Shown here one piece after another: positions 1-7,400 of a DNA stretch of 12,413 nucleotides. The notes beneath the pieces are model-generated. The model did no database searches. It saw only the letters and a list, made by a program, of their open reading frames with translations, and was not told the origin of the DNA. The translations under genes and the position numbers were made by a program. The stretch's first letter is position 1. Each line of letters begins with the position of its first letter. This stretch comes from Christensenella sp. UBA7707 (GTDB taxonomy: Bacteria; Bacillota; Clostridia; Christensenellales; CAG-138): the NCBI GenBank assembly GCA_002482435.1, contig DLFZ01000111.1:8830-21242 (forward strand), read 5' to 3'.

Positions 1-1
1 T

Positions 2-28
2 TATCAGGAACGGCCGACCGTGCCATAG
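2..28 (+). CDS. Possible C-terminal end of a plus-strand gene (partial)
   Basis: One plus-strand frame is open from the window edge for eight codons (YQERPTVP) and stops at TAG 26-28, 22 bases before a strong bidirectional terminator. A convergent gene ending here would explain why the terminator is symmetrical. Eight codons carry no family signal, another plus frame is open further, and coding potential cannot be judged. This is a guess from context only. Confidence 0.2.
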   Translation, partial: YQERPTVP

Positions 29-50
29 GCACAGGACATTCCTGCAAACC

Positions 51-80
51 TCAAAAAAGTGCCGTAAGGCACTTTTTTGA
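51..80. terminator. Bidirectional intrinsic terminator
   Basis: A perfect 13-bp inverted repeat (51-63 with 68-80) encloses the 4-base loop GTAA. The stem core is GTGCC/GGCAC, flanked by six A on the left and six T on the right, so it works as a stem plus U-tract on either strand. On the minus strand it lies 11 bases after the stop of the NlpC/P60 gene. On the plus strand it could end a gene entering from the left. Confidence 0.9.
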
Positions 81-91
81 CAAGCGAAGCG

Positions 92-1762
92 CTAAAAGAT
101 GCGGTACGCGGTGTAGAAGGTCTTCTTCCAATAATCTGTGTTGTAGGAGCTGATGTATACCTTGCCGAGCGTACTGCCTGCGTGGATCATGGTGCCGTCG
201 CCAAGCGCAATGGCAACGTGGCCGCTGGAACGTCCCATTTTGAATACAATGATGTCGCCGCGCCTGAGGTTTGAGAGAGACGAAACCTCTTGATACTTGC
301 TTACGCTGCGCCAGGTTTTTGAGGTCATGTAGCCTTGCCGTATCCCCGCCTGGTTAAGGCAGTAATACACAAAGCCCGAACAGTCGAAGGTGTTGGGGCC
401 TTTGCCGCCGGAGACATAACGGCTGCCGAGCCTGCTCATGGCGATTTCGATCAGGCGATCTACGCTCGCACCGTCGGAGGTGTAGACGGGCGAAGAGGTA
501 GCCGTAGGCGTATCGCCGCCGGAGGAGACGGGTGTGCTGGCCGCTTTTTTCGCGCTGTCGGAGAACAGCACCGTCATGGTGTTCTTTCCTACCTTACCAT
601 CGGAGGAAAGGGAATTGCGCTTTTGGAAAGCGCGTACGGCGCTTTCGGTATCCGAGCCGTAGTAGCCCGTAACGGAGGCGAGGTAGCCGAGCTTCTTGAG
701 CCGGTTTTGCACGCGCTCCACGGTGTCGCCGCGCATGCCGAGGGTCATGGCGTTGGGCTGCGCGTCCGACGACATGAGAAGGTCGCGCGTTTGCGGGCCT
801 ACATAACCGTCCGCAATCAGGCCGTTGAGCTCTTGAAACAGCTTCACGGCTGCCACGGTATCGTGTCCGAAGTTGCCGTCCGGCTCGGTGGTAAGGTAGC
901 CAAGCTTAAAAAGGCGCTGCTGGAATTTCTTAACGACCTCGCTGTTTTCACCGTAGGAAACGGCGTTTGGCACAGCGTCCTCGCTGTAAAGCATTTCCTT
1001 GGTTTCGGGGCCGATCATGCCGTCTACATCAAGGCGGTTGTTCTGTTGGAATTTGGTAACGGCCGCTGTGGTATCCGTACCGAAATAGCCGGTCGCCGTT
1101 TCAATGTAACCAAGTTCGCGAAGACGGACTTGGAGCGCCTGCACGTCGTCACCCTCGGCGCCTTCGGATACCATGTAGATGAGTGCGGCGTCGCTCATCA
1201 GTGCGTCGTAGGTGGTTTGCCCAACAACGCCGTCCACCGATAGGCCGTTGCGTTTTTGGAAAAGCTCCACTGCGTTTTTGGTCATGGGGCCGTAAAGGGT
1301 GGTGGGTTCATCGTAATCCATATATCCAAGGTCCATCAGCCTCAGTTGGATCTCGGATACCTCAGGGCCTTCGTATCCCTTGTTGATGCCCATGGGCGTG
1401 GGGGTAGGAACCGGCGTGGGGGATGGCGTAGGCGTTGGGGGTGGGGTAATGAGAAGCGCGCCAGGTGTGGGGGTAACGGCAACGGAAACGTTTGCCGCCG
1501 AGGCAAGCGAATCCGCCTGTGCGCCGATTTGCGCGGAAGAGGCGGTTGGCATGGGCGGCAGGAGCGTGATAAAAAGCGTAACTACTACCGCAACAACAAT
1601 AAGAATACCCGCGGATGCACCGATGTAGCGCACGTCGCGGCGTTTCAGACCGTCTTTGAATTGCGAAAAAAGCTTTTTCAACCCGCCGCCGCGCGAAAAG
1701 CGCCGCGTGCTGCGGCGAAGCTTTCGTATGGTTTCGGAAAAAATATTTGTTCTGCGTTGCAT
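92..1762 (-). CDS. Membrane-anchored NlpC/P60 endopeptidase with four peptidoglycan-binding repeats
   Basis: Likely a cell-wall hydrolase of 556 residues that cuts peptide stems of peptidoglycan outside the membrane. Residues 1-45 are very basic and cytosolic. A single membrane segment follows at about 46-69, then a Pro/Thr linker (97-123). Four PG_binding_1 repeats lie near 131-191, 203-262, 273-333 and 344-403, each with an LGY motif and a DG.VG.xT turn. A second Ser/Thr linker (404-430) leads to the NlpC/P60 domain (432-556). That domain has Cys461 in DCSGF, His515 in GHVAI and His527 in MIHAGS, matching the family's catalytic triad, so it should be active. The ATG at 1762 is preceded by GAGGG seven bases upstream. 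An open frame extends to 1879, but it crosses the predicted promoter, so I reject that longer start. The exact cleavage site (DL-endopeptidase or other) cannot be read from the sequence. Confidence 0.93.
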   Translation of the reverse strand: MQRRTNIFSETIRKLRRSTRRFSRGGGLKKLFSQFKDGLKRRDVRYIGASAGILIVVAVVVTLFITLLPPMPTASSAQIGAQADSLASAANVSVAVTPTPGALLITPPPTPTPSPTPVPTPTPMGINKGYEGPEVSEIQLRLMDLGYMDYDEPTTLYGPMTKNAVELFQKRNGLSVDGVVGQTTYDALMSDAALIYMVSEGAEGDDVQALQVRLRELGYIETATGYFGTDTTAAVTKFQQNNRLDVDGMIGPETKEMLYSEDAVPNAVSYGENSEVVKKFQQRLFKLGYLTTEPDGNFGHDTVAAVKLFQELNGLIADGYVGPQTRDLLMSSDAQPNAMTLGMRGDTVERVQNRLKKLGYLASVTGYYGSDTESAVRAFQKRNSLSSDGKVGKNTMTVLFSDSAKKAASTPVSSGGDTPTATSSPVYTSDGASVDRLIEIAMSRLGSRYVSGGKGPNTFDCSGFVYYCLNQAGIRQGYMTSKTWRSVSKYQEVSSLSNLRRGDIIVFKMGRSSGHVAIALGDGTMIHAGSTLGKVYISSYNTDYWKKTFYTAYRIF

Positions 1763-1832
1763 GGAAAAACCCTCGCTTGCGGTTGCTGCTCTTTTTTGCC
1801 GCGAAACCGGTGTTTGGATTGGTTTACGAATG

Positions 1833-1841
1833 ATTATATCA
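1833..1841 (-). promoter_or_regulatory. Extended -10 promoter for the NlpC/P60 gene
   Basis: On the minus strand this reads TGATATAAT, a perfect extended -10 element (TG-N-TATAAT). No good -35 sits 17 bases upstream. An overlapping alternative, TATGAT, has TTCAAC 16 bases upstream. The start point would be near 1826, giving a leader of about 64 bases before the ATG at 1762. Confidence 0.55.
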
Positions 1842-1906
1842 TAACACATTGCCGTGTTGGTTGAACAATACGTAAACACCGGCGCATTTTTTCCGCGATT
1901 TTCACA

Positions 1907-1933
1907 TTGTGCGGACGGGTTTTATGTTAGAAT
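1907..1933 (+). promoter_or_regulatory. Promoter of the SPFH-udk-AI-2E operon
   Basis: TGTTAGAAT (1925-1933) is an extended -10 (TG-N-TAGAAT). A weak -35, TTGTGC, lies at 1907-1912 with a short 15-base spacer, so the extended -10 probably carries the promoter. Transcription would start near 1940, about 90 bases before the ATG at 2030. It diverges from the NlpC/P60 promoter roughly 90 bases away. Confidence 0.5.
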
Positions 1934-1964
1934 AAGAGAAAATATCGCGTCAAAGCGAAAAAAA

Positions 1965-1987
1965 GCGCGAACCGCGCAAAATTTTTT
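1965..1987 (+). promoter_or_regulatory. Terminator-like hairpin in the leader of the SPFH operon
   Basis: GCGCG (1965-1969) and CGCGC (1973-1977) form a 5-bp all-GC stem with a 3-base loop, followed by AAAA and six T. The hairpin lies between the predicted start point and the SPFH ribosome binding site. It resembles a short intrinsic terminator and could attenuate the operon, but the four A between stem and T-run weaken this. No small leader gene is obvious. Confidence 0.3.
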
Positions 1988-2029
1988 AAAAATCCATACT
2001 ATAAATTCATAAGGAATTGAGGGTAAGTC

Positions 2030-2911
2030 ATGTTCAAACGCAAAGACGGCACGTATTCCATTGGTAAAATTTTTGTATCGCTCGTTGCCGCCGCCCTTGT
2101 GCTGGGCGTCGTGTTCGGCAGTTTCATCGTGATCCCGGCAGGTCACACGGGCGTGGTCGTCACCTTCGGCAGCGTGAGCGAAAACGTGCTGCAGGAAGGC
2201 ATCCACTTAAAAATCCCCTTTGCGCAGAGCGTGGTGCAGATCGACAACCGCATCGTCAAGCTTGAAGTTTCTACCGAGGCGTTCAGCAAGGACCTCCAAA
2301 CCATCACCACTGTGCTCGCTGTAAACTACCGCATTTCAAAGAGCATGAGCTACTCCATTTACAAAGAAGTCGGCGGCGGGTTTGAGGACGTTCTCGTGAT
2401 TCCGGCGGTAAACGAGGTGCTCAAGGCCGTCGTCGCGAAGTATACCGCGAGCGACCTCGTCGGCAACCGCAGTGCCGTGAGTGCGGAGCTTGACGCACAG
2501 CTCGATGAGAAGCTCAACAGCCGGGGCATTTTCGTAGAGGATTTCAACATCATCGATTGGGATTTCTCGACCGAATACATCGCGGCGGTGGAAGCCAAGC
2601 AGGTGGCTGAGCAGAACCTCATCAAAACGCGCACCGAGCAGGAGCAGCAGACCGTGATCGCCGAGGCCGAGGCAGAGCGCCAGGTCATTACCGCAAACGC
2701 CGCTGCACAAAGCGCACTCATTGCGGCGGAAGCCGAGGCAAAGCGCATTGTAATGGAAGCCGAAGCGCAGGCCGAAGCCAACCAGAAACTTGCGGCCTCG
2801 CTCAACGAAAGCGTGATCGAATATTTGAAAATTCAAAGGTGGAACGGTGTGCTTCCATATGTAACAGGCGAGGCTTCGCCGTTTGTGGACATTAGTTCCA
2901 TGGTTGAGTGA
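2030..2911 (+). CDS. SPFH/Band 7 (prohibitin-like) membrane protein
   Basis: A 293-residue member of the prohibitin-like SPFH proteins, which form large membrane-bound rings or scaffolds and often act with membrane proteases or in lipid domains. One N-terminal membrane segment (about 11-35) is followed by the Band 7 start IPAGHTGVVVTFG (35-47). The SPFH domain runs to about 190. An Ala/Glu-rich coiled coil (about 190-255) and the prohibitin-type ending LKIQRWNGVLPYVTG (266-280) complete it. Start ATG 2030 has GAGGG six bases upstream. It is the first gene of an operon: udk starts 19 bases after its stop, and an AI-2E-family gene follows. No protease gene or NfeD partner is next to it, so its client cannot be inferred. 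The family assignment is firm; the biological role is not. Confidence 0.92.
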   Translation: MFKRKDGTYSIGKIFVSLVAAALVLGVVFGSFIVIPAGHTGVVVTFGSVSENVLQEGIHLKIPFAQSVVQIDNRIVKLEVSTEAFSKDLQTITTVLAVNYRISKSMSYSIYKEVGGGFEDVLVIPAVNEVLKAVVAKYTASDLVGNRSAVSAELDAQLDEKLNSRGIFVEDFNIIDWDFSTEYIAAVEAKQVAEQNLIKTRTEQEQQTVIAEAEAERQVITANAAAQSALIAAEAEAKRIVMEAEAQAEANQKLAASLNESVIEYLKIQRWNGVLPYVTGEASPFVDISSMVE

Positions 2912-2930
2912 GCTAGCTTTGGAGGATACT

Positions 2931-3569
2931 ATGATCATTGTGGGAATTTGCGGCGCGAGCGGAAGCGGCAAGAGCACGCTCGCGCGCGAAATCAGGGACA
3001 GCTTGAGCTGCAACGCCATCATCATCGGGCAGGACTGCTACTATCGGGATTATTCCGACCTGCCGTTTGAAGAGCGTATGCGCATCAATTACGATGAGCC
3101 GAATATCTTCAATTATGATGAGATGCTTGCGGACATCACAACCTTGGGCGAGGGTAAAAACATTACAAAAAAGGGCTACGATTATGCCAACCACATGCGT
3201 GCCGACACGAACGACGTGATTGAGGCACCTGATGTGCTCATTGTAGAAGGCATTCATATGTTCTACGACGAGCGGCTTAAAAAAGCCATGAGCCTGAAGG
3301 TTTATATGCATGTGGATAAGGACATTTGCCTTTTACGGCGCGTGAAGCGCGACATCCGTCAGCGCGGTCGCACCATTGAAAACATCGCCACGCAGTACCT
3401 TGCCACGGTAAAACCCATGTACGAGGAGTACATCAGCAAATACATCAATGACGCGGATTTCGCGGTGATGCGCGGCGGCAAAAACCGCATTGCCATCGAC
3501 GCCATCGCCGCCTACATTTCCGCGAAGCTTCTCGCGGAGCGTTTTGAACAGGAAGAGCAGGTGACATAA
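2931..3569 (+). CDS. udk: Uridine kinase
   Basis: Cytosolic kinase of 212 residues that phosphorylates uridine (and usually cytidine) to the monophosphate with NTP, the salvage route for pyrimidine nucleosides. Residues 8-15 form the Walker A P-loop GASGSGKS. Udk-type signatures follow: IGQDCYYRD (32-40), the NYDEPNIFNYD segment (53-63), GYDYANHMR (82-90, nucleoside-binding region), VEGIHMFYD (105-113), RRVKRDIRQRGR (136-147, lid region) and the C-terminal GGKN (182-185). Length is normal for the family. The start at ATG 2931 is chosen because GGAGG sits five bases upstream; a longer frame from 2883 would overlap the SPFH gene. The segment normally reading DHPDAFD is divergent here (YDEPNIFN), so another nucleoside substrate in the phosphoribulokinase/uridine kinase superfamily remains possible. 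Confidence 0.85.
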   Translation: MIIVGICGASGSGKSTLAREIRDSLSCNAIIIGQDCYYRDYSDLPFEERMRINYDEPNIFNYDEMLADITTLGEGKNITKKGYDYANHMRADTNDVIEAPDVLIVEGIHMFYDERLKKAMSLKVYMHVDKDICLLRRVKRDIRQRGRTIENIATQYLATVKPMYEEYISKYINDADFAVMRGGKNRIAIDAIAAYISAKLLAERFEQEEQVT

Positions 3570-3573
3570 AAGT

Positions 3574-4737
3574 TTGCGGGAGCAGATCGAGGGGTTTTAT
3601 AAGCGGAACAGGCGTCTGATTGGCGTTGTTGCGTTTGGCATACTGTTTTACGAGCTTCTGGAGAATTTTGAGGCGATCTGGAAAGGCGCGCTTTCGGTGC
3701 TGGCGTTTTTAAGGCCTGTGTTCATTGGCATCGGGCTTGCGTTCGTGGCAAATATGCCCATGCGCTTCCTTGAAAACCGCGTGTTCAAAAAATGGAAGGC
3801 GCACAAAATCAAACGCCCCGTTTGCCTGCTTCTTGCAATGCTTTTTATTGTGTCGATCATTGCGCTTCTCATCTTCGTGCTCCTCCCCATGCTTGTGCAA
3901 AGCATCAAGCTTTTGGTGGAAAACCTTGATGAGTACGTTGCGGCGCTCACCAAGTGGGGCGACGGCGTATGGAAAAGGCTCAATTTGAGCGACGGCGTGC
4001 AGGAAAAGGTGAATACCGCCATTCAGGGCTTTTTAAAGAACCTCGACAAAACGCTTGCATCCGCTGCGACCATCGCCGTGAAAATGACGGTGAACGTGGT
4101 AACCGGCATTTTCAGCACGATTATCGCGCTGATTTTCAGCGTATATGCGCTGTTTCGCAAAGAAAAACTGATCGATCAGCTCAAAAGGCTCATCCACGCG
4201 GTGTTTCGCGAAAGCGTGGCGGTACGCATCCTCGATGTGTGCGCGCGCACGAACAGCATGTTTAACCGTTATTTCTTCGGCATGATCACCGAATGCGCCA
4301 TTTTGGGGACGCTGTGCTTCATCGGTATGCAGATCATCGGCTTTCCGTATCCGCTTCTTATCAGCTTTATGGTTGGCATCACGCAATTGGCACCCATCAT
4401 AGGCCCTTGGGCAAGCGGCATATTGGGCGCACTCATCATTTTGATGGTGGATCCCTCCAAAGCGCTTTGGTTCATTGTGTTCATCATAGCCGTGCAGCAA
4501 ATTGAGGAAAACCTGTTTTACCCGCGCGTGGTTGGAAACGCCGTAGGGCTTAGCGGCATGTGGGTGATCATCGCCATGCTTCTGTTTGGCGGGCTTTTCG
4601 GCATCACGGGCATCGTGCTCGCGGTACCCGTGATGGCGGTGCTTTATACGCTGCTTTCCGACTGGGTGAATGAGCGCCTCCGCCAAAAAGAAGCGGCAAA
4701 AAACCCGGAAACGTGCGGCGACCCGCCGCAGGAATAA
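3574..4737 (+). CDS. AI-2E family transporter-like membrane protein
   Basis: A 387-residue polytopic protein of the AI-2E (PerM/YtvI/YubA-like) family. Members have been linked to export of autoinducer-2 or to Na+/Li+ transport, but for most the substrate is unknown. Hydrophobic segments lie at about 15-30, 40-62, 83-108, 170-193, 236-255, 258-292, 296-309 and 325-363, with an extracytoplasmic-type amphipathic stretch at 109-165. The family's conserved C-terminal core is clear: ITQLAPIIGPW (269-279), QQIEENLFYPRVVG (308-321) and LAVPVMAVLY (349-358). The start is TTG at 3574. Its ribosome binding site AGGTGA (3559-3564) lies inside the end of udk, and only four bases separate the two genes, so the two are probably translationally coupled. 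A terminator follows directly. The family call is firm and the substrate is not known. Confidence 0.9.
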   Translation: MREQIEGFYKRNRRLIGVVAFGILFYELLENFEAIWKGALSVLAFLRPVFIGIGLAFVANMPMRFLENRVFKKWKAHKIKRPVCLLLAMLFIVSIIALLIFVLLPMLVQSIKLLVENLDEYVAALTKWGDGVWKRLNLSDGVQEKVNTAIQGFLKNLDKTLASAATIAVKMTVNVVTGIFSTIIALIFSVYALFRKEKLIDQLKRLIHAVFRESVAVRILDVCARTNSMFNRYFFGMITECAILGTLCFIGMQIIGFPYPLLISFMVGITQLAPIIGPWASGILGALIILMVDPSKALWFIVFIIAVQQIEENLFYPRVVGNAVGLSGMWVIIAMLLFGGLFGITGIVLAVPVMAVLYTLLSDWVNERLRQKEAAKNPETCGDPPQE

Positions 4738-4750
4738 AAATATAACAGGA

Positions 4751-4781
4751 AAAAGGAGCGCCCATGATAGGCGCTCCTTTT
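4751..4781. terminator. Bidirectional terminator between convergent genes
   Basis: AAAAGGAGCGCC (4751-4762) and GGCGCTCCTTTT (4770-4781) form a perfect 12-bp stem with a 7-base loop. T-rich tails follow on both strands. It lies 13 bases after the AI-2E gene's stop and 22 bases beyond the pepV stop, and so serves both units. Confidence 0.9.
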
Positions 4782-4803
4782 GTTTGTCGAGAAAAGGGTT
4801 GGC

Positions 4804-6180
4804 TTATTCCGCCGCCAGCGCGAGGATGGCGTCCGCCATCATTTTGGTGTTGAACATCAAATCCTCAATGCTGATGAACTCGTTTGGCATATGTACGGGG
4901 CTTTCCACACCCGGGCGCTCGCAGCCAAACGCCACGGCGTTGGGAATGGCGCGCGCGTAGGTGCCGCCGCCGATCTTGAGCGGGGGCAGATATTCGCCTG
5001 CGCGCTGCTCATAGACCGTTAAAAGCTTCTTCACAAGCTCGCTTTCGGGGTCAACATAGTGGCCCGCAGTGTACGCGTGCGAATCGGGAACAATGCCCGC
5101 ACGCGCAAAATGCGCGTTGAGCGTGTCGACAACGTGCTTTTCGGGCAGGGAAATCGGTGCGCGAATGTCGAGGGTCAGCTCGGAAATGCCGTTTTCATCC
5201 CAATGCGCCACGGCCACGTTAAGGGTGAGCGCACCCGAGTCGTCGGCTGATTCAAGACCGGCGCTCCTGCCGTTGGTTTCGAGCTTAAAGATGTCGCGAA
5301 GCCCTGCGATGGTGGTGGCGTCCTCGCCTTCGAGCGGGAGCTTGGAGAGAAGGTCGATAAGCGCCAGCAGCGCATTTTTTCCCTGCTCAGGCATGGAGGC
5401 GTGCGCGCTCAGACCGGTTACGGTAATTTCGGAGGCATCGCTGCCGCGCTCAACCGCCTCGCAAGTGAAAACGCTGCCGCAGGAATAGGCGTCCACCACG
5501 GCCAATACGCGCGAAACAGGCAAGGGAACGATGGCGGTGGCGAGGCCGGGCACCACGTTGGGACGCGTACCGGCTTCGATTTTAAGCTTCGAGGCAAACT
5601 CCTTCTTATAGCTGCCGCGGAAAATGGCTTTTTCCGAGTTGACAAGGGGGTATTCCGCATCGGGCGAAAAGGCAAGCTCGGGCATTGCCTCATGCGCTTT
5701 GTAATGCGCCATGCACTGCCATCCGCTTTCCTCGTCGCAGCCCAAAAGCACGCGCACCTTGCGCTTAAGCGGAATGCCGCATTCCTTGATGGCCGCGAGG
5801 GCGTACAGCGTGGCAATGGCGGGGCCTTTGTCGTCGAGGGTGCCGCGCCCGTAGATTTTATCGTCCGCAATCACCGCGCCGTAAGGCGGGTATTTCCAGC
5901 CCGTTCCTTCGGGAACCACATCGAGGTGGCACATAACGCCAAGGGTCTCGTTGCCCGCGCCAAAGTCGGCGTAGCCGATGTAGCCATCCATATCCTTTGT
6001 GGAAAAGCCGAAGCTTTTCGCGAGATCAAGCGTTTCCGTAAGGCACTTTTTCACCTCGGCCCCAAAGGGCGCGCCCGGTGCGGGAGCTTCCTCCACACTT
6101 TTGGCCTGTACGCATTTTTGCAAAGACGCGATGATGGAGCTTTGGTGCTCGTCGATCCATTGATCCACGGCAGGATTCAT
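4804..6180 (-). CDS. pepV: PepV-like M20 family dipeptidase
   Basis: A 458-residue cytosolic metallopeptidase of the M20 family, PepV/Sapep branch. These enzymes hydrolyse dipeptides and some related short peptides with two metal ions, usually zinc or manganese. Metal-site motifs appear in order: MCHLDVVP (His85, Asp87), GRGTLDDKGP (bridging Asp116), CDEESGW (Glu150/Glu151, general base and metal ligand), SPDAEYP (Asp174) and a C-terminal VHMPNE (His430). Roles are assigned by analogy with Lactobacillus PepV. The lid/dimerisation domain lies between, roughly 185-370, including TGLSAHASMPEQGKNAL. Length matches the family. Start ATG 6180 has GGAGGT six bases upstream. The gene is a single transcription unit with its own promoter and terminator. 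Nothing is missing from the active site. The closest alternative is a broader M20 aminoacylase or succinyl-diaminopimelate desuccinylase annotation, but the PepV-type length and motifs argue against that. Confidence 0.92.
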   Translation of the reverse strand: MNPAVDQWIDEHQSSIIASLQKCVQAKSVEEAPAPGAPFGAEVKKCLTETLDLAKSFGFSTKDMDGYIGYADFGAGNETLGVMCHLDVVPEGTGWKYPPYGAVIADDKIYGRGTLDDKGPAIATLYALAAIKECGIPLKRKVRVLLGCDEESGWQCMAHYKAHEAMPELAFSPDAEYPLVNSEKAIFRGSYKKEFASKLKIEAGTRPNVVPGLATAIVPLPVSRVLAVVDAYSCGSVFTCEAVERGSDASEITVTGLSAHASMPEQGKNALLALIDLLSKLPLEGEDATTIAGLRDIFKLETNGRSAGLESADDSGALTLNVAVAHWDENGISELTLDIRAPISLPEKHVVDTLNAHFARAGIVPDSHAYTAGHYVDPESELVKKLLTVYEQRAGEYLPPLKIGGGTYARAIPNAVAFGCERPGVESPVHMPNEFISIEDLMFNTKMMADAILALAAE

Positions 6181-6262
6181 GCGGGTACCTCCTTACTATG
6201 CTTGTGTTCGTGTATGGCGGGGCAGTAGCGCGCCCGCTTGAAAAAGGGAAAATTCTGCTTCT

Positions 6263-6291
6263 ATCATAAGCCAAAACGCGCGCTTTTGCAA
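6263..6291 (-). promoter_or_regulatory. Sigma-70-type promoter of the pepV-like gene
   Basis: On the minus strand, TTGCAA (6286-6291) and TATGAT (6263-6268) are separated by exactly 17 bases. Each hexamer is close to consensus. Start point near 6256, leaving a leader of about 76 bases before the ATG at 6180. Confidence 0.75.
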
Positions 6292-6340
6292 CGAAAGCAA
6301 TGCGGCGAAAAAACCATAAATTCGTGGTACTTTATAAAGA

Positions 6341-6361
6341 AAAAGGCGGGAAATCCCGCCT
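6341..6361 (-). terminator. Terminator of the YitT-family gene
   Basis: AGGCGGG (6344-6350) and CCCGCCT (6355-6361) form a 7-bp GC-rich stem with a 4-base loop. Read on the minus strand it is followed by a T-rich tail (TTTTCTTTAT), about 40 bases past the stop of the YitT-family gene. The plus-strand tail is not T-rich, so it works in one direction only. Confidence 0.8.
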
Positions 6362-6402
6362 CTTATGATTAAGGAAGCGTGCGCCGCAGCGAGCAAAACG
6401 CT

Positions 6403-7275
6403 TTAGTTGAGCGAACCGAAGCCGCGGCCGAGTACCTCTTTGGTTTCGATGATGGAAAACAGAGCGGTTTCATCCACGCTTTTTACGATACGCTTTGCTG
6501 CGGAAAGCTGCGAAGTTTTTAAAATGATGTACACGAGCTTTCGCGGCTGCCCGGTGTACGCGCCTTCGGCGGGAATGTAGGTAACACCGCGATGAAGCTC
6601 GGAGATCACCATCGGGGCGATTTCCTCCCATTTGTCGGAAATGATGAATACCGTCACCGTACGGTTGAGCCCTACGATGGCCGCGTTGAACGCGGTGTTT
6701 GCCACAAACATGGCGAGCATGGACATGAGCGCAAGCTCAAGCCCGCTCACCGCGGCAAGCACGCCCATGATGACAGTGTTGTACAGAATGGAAAACGTGC
6801 CCATGGGAATGGAGTATTTGCGGCTTATGACTGCGGCGATCACATCCATACCGCCCATGGTCGCGTCGCGCCGCACAACGGGCGCAGCCGTAATGCCCAC
6901 GATTGCGGAGCCGGCGAGGGCACTGATGATGGGGTTTTCTACGCCGAAGTTTACACCGCGCGTCAGGGCGAGGGCGACGGAGAACAGCACCGTTGCCACA
7001 AGGCTGAACAGCACAAATTTAAAGTTGAGCGAACGCCACCCCACGATGCACACGGGGATGTTGAGCACGATGATGAGAATCCACGAGGGCAGTGCAAACA
7101 CATACTCCACAAGCAGTGCCACGCCTGTAATGCCGCCCGAAAGGAAATGGTGGGGTACATAAAAGCCGTTGATGGCGACCGCCTGCACCAAGCTGACCGC
7201 CGCGATCAGCAAAAGCGTGAGCATATCCTCTTTGAAATTAAATTTAAAACCTACTTTTTTCTTTTCTGCGGGCAT
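6403..7275 (-). CDS. YitT family membrane protein with DUF2179 domain
   Basis: A 290-residue integral membrane protein of the YitT family (YitT membrane domain plus C-terminal DUF2179), common in several paralogous copies in Firmicutes and without an established function. Residues 1-17 are basic and cytosolic. Hydrophobic segments occur at about 18-38, 45-62, 64-80, 86-105, 116-133, 158-178 and 180-212. The family's GGITG (47-51) and RRDATMGGMDV (135-145) motifs are present. The cytosolic DUF2179 domain covers about 213-286, with the HRGVTYIPAEGAYTG stretch (228-242) typical of the family. Start ATG 7275 has GAGGAGG seven bases upstream. It has its own promoter and terminator and stands alone between pepV and the DUF1538 operon. 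The domain assignment is sure; a transport role is often assumed but is not shown here. Confidence 0.92.
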   Translation of the reverse strand: MPAEKKKVGFKFNFKEDMLTLLLIAAVSLVQAVAINGFYVPHHFLSGGITGVALLVEYVFALPSWILIIVLNIPVCIVGWRSLNFKFVLFSLVATVLFSVALALTRGVNFGVENPIISALAGSAIVGITAAPVVRRDATMGGMDVIAAVISRKYSIPMGTFSILYNTVIMGVLAAVSGLELALMSMLAMFVANTAFNAAIVGLNRTVTVFIISDKWEEIAPMVISELHRGVTYIPAEGAYTGQPRKLVYIILKTSQLSAAKRIVKSVDETALFSIIETKEVLGRGFGSLN

Positions 7276-7312
7276 ATCGCTGCCTCCTCGTTTCCATATT
7301 CATCCAATCAAT

Positions 7313-7342
7313 ATATTAACCTATAATTCAAAACAGACACAA
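7313..7342 (-). promoter_or_regulatory. Probable promoter of the YitT-family gene
   Basis: On the minus strand, TTGTGT (7337-7342) and TAATAT (7313-7318) are 18 bases apart. The AT-rich stretch also holds TTATAG as an alternative -10. Start point near 7306, giving a leader of about 30 bases before the ATG at 7275. Confidence 0.5.
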
Positions 7343-7400
7343 GCGCGAGCTTTTCAGGACGCGTGAATCTTTCCTGGTGAAAACGCCTTCCTAAAGAAAA

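Noticed and set aside
335..1243. A 302-codon plus-strand open frame opposite the NlpC/P60 gene
   Set aside because: It lies antisense to a gene with clear domains, has no recognisable motif, and is a shadow of biased codon use.
1763..1879. N-terminal extension of the NlpC/P60 protein starting at 1879
   Set aside because: It would start upstream of the predicted extended -10 promoter, while ATG 1762 has a proper ribosome binding site.
2883..2930. N-terminal extension of uridine kinase starting at 2883
   Set aside because: It overlaps the SPFH gene, and the P-loop normally lies near the N-terminus, as it does from ATG 2931 with its GGAGG.
4033..4686. A 217-codon minus-strand open frame opposite the AI-2E gene
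   Set aside because: Its His/Asp/Glu/Lys-rich translation is the typical antisense image of a membrane protein, and it has no ribosome binding site or family signal.
5401..6228. A 275-codon plus-strand open frame opposite pepV
   Set aside because: It is antisense to conserved catalytic motifs of pepV and shows no family features.
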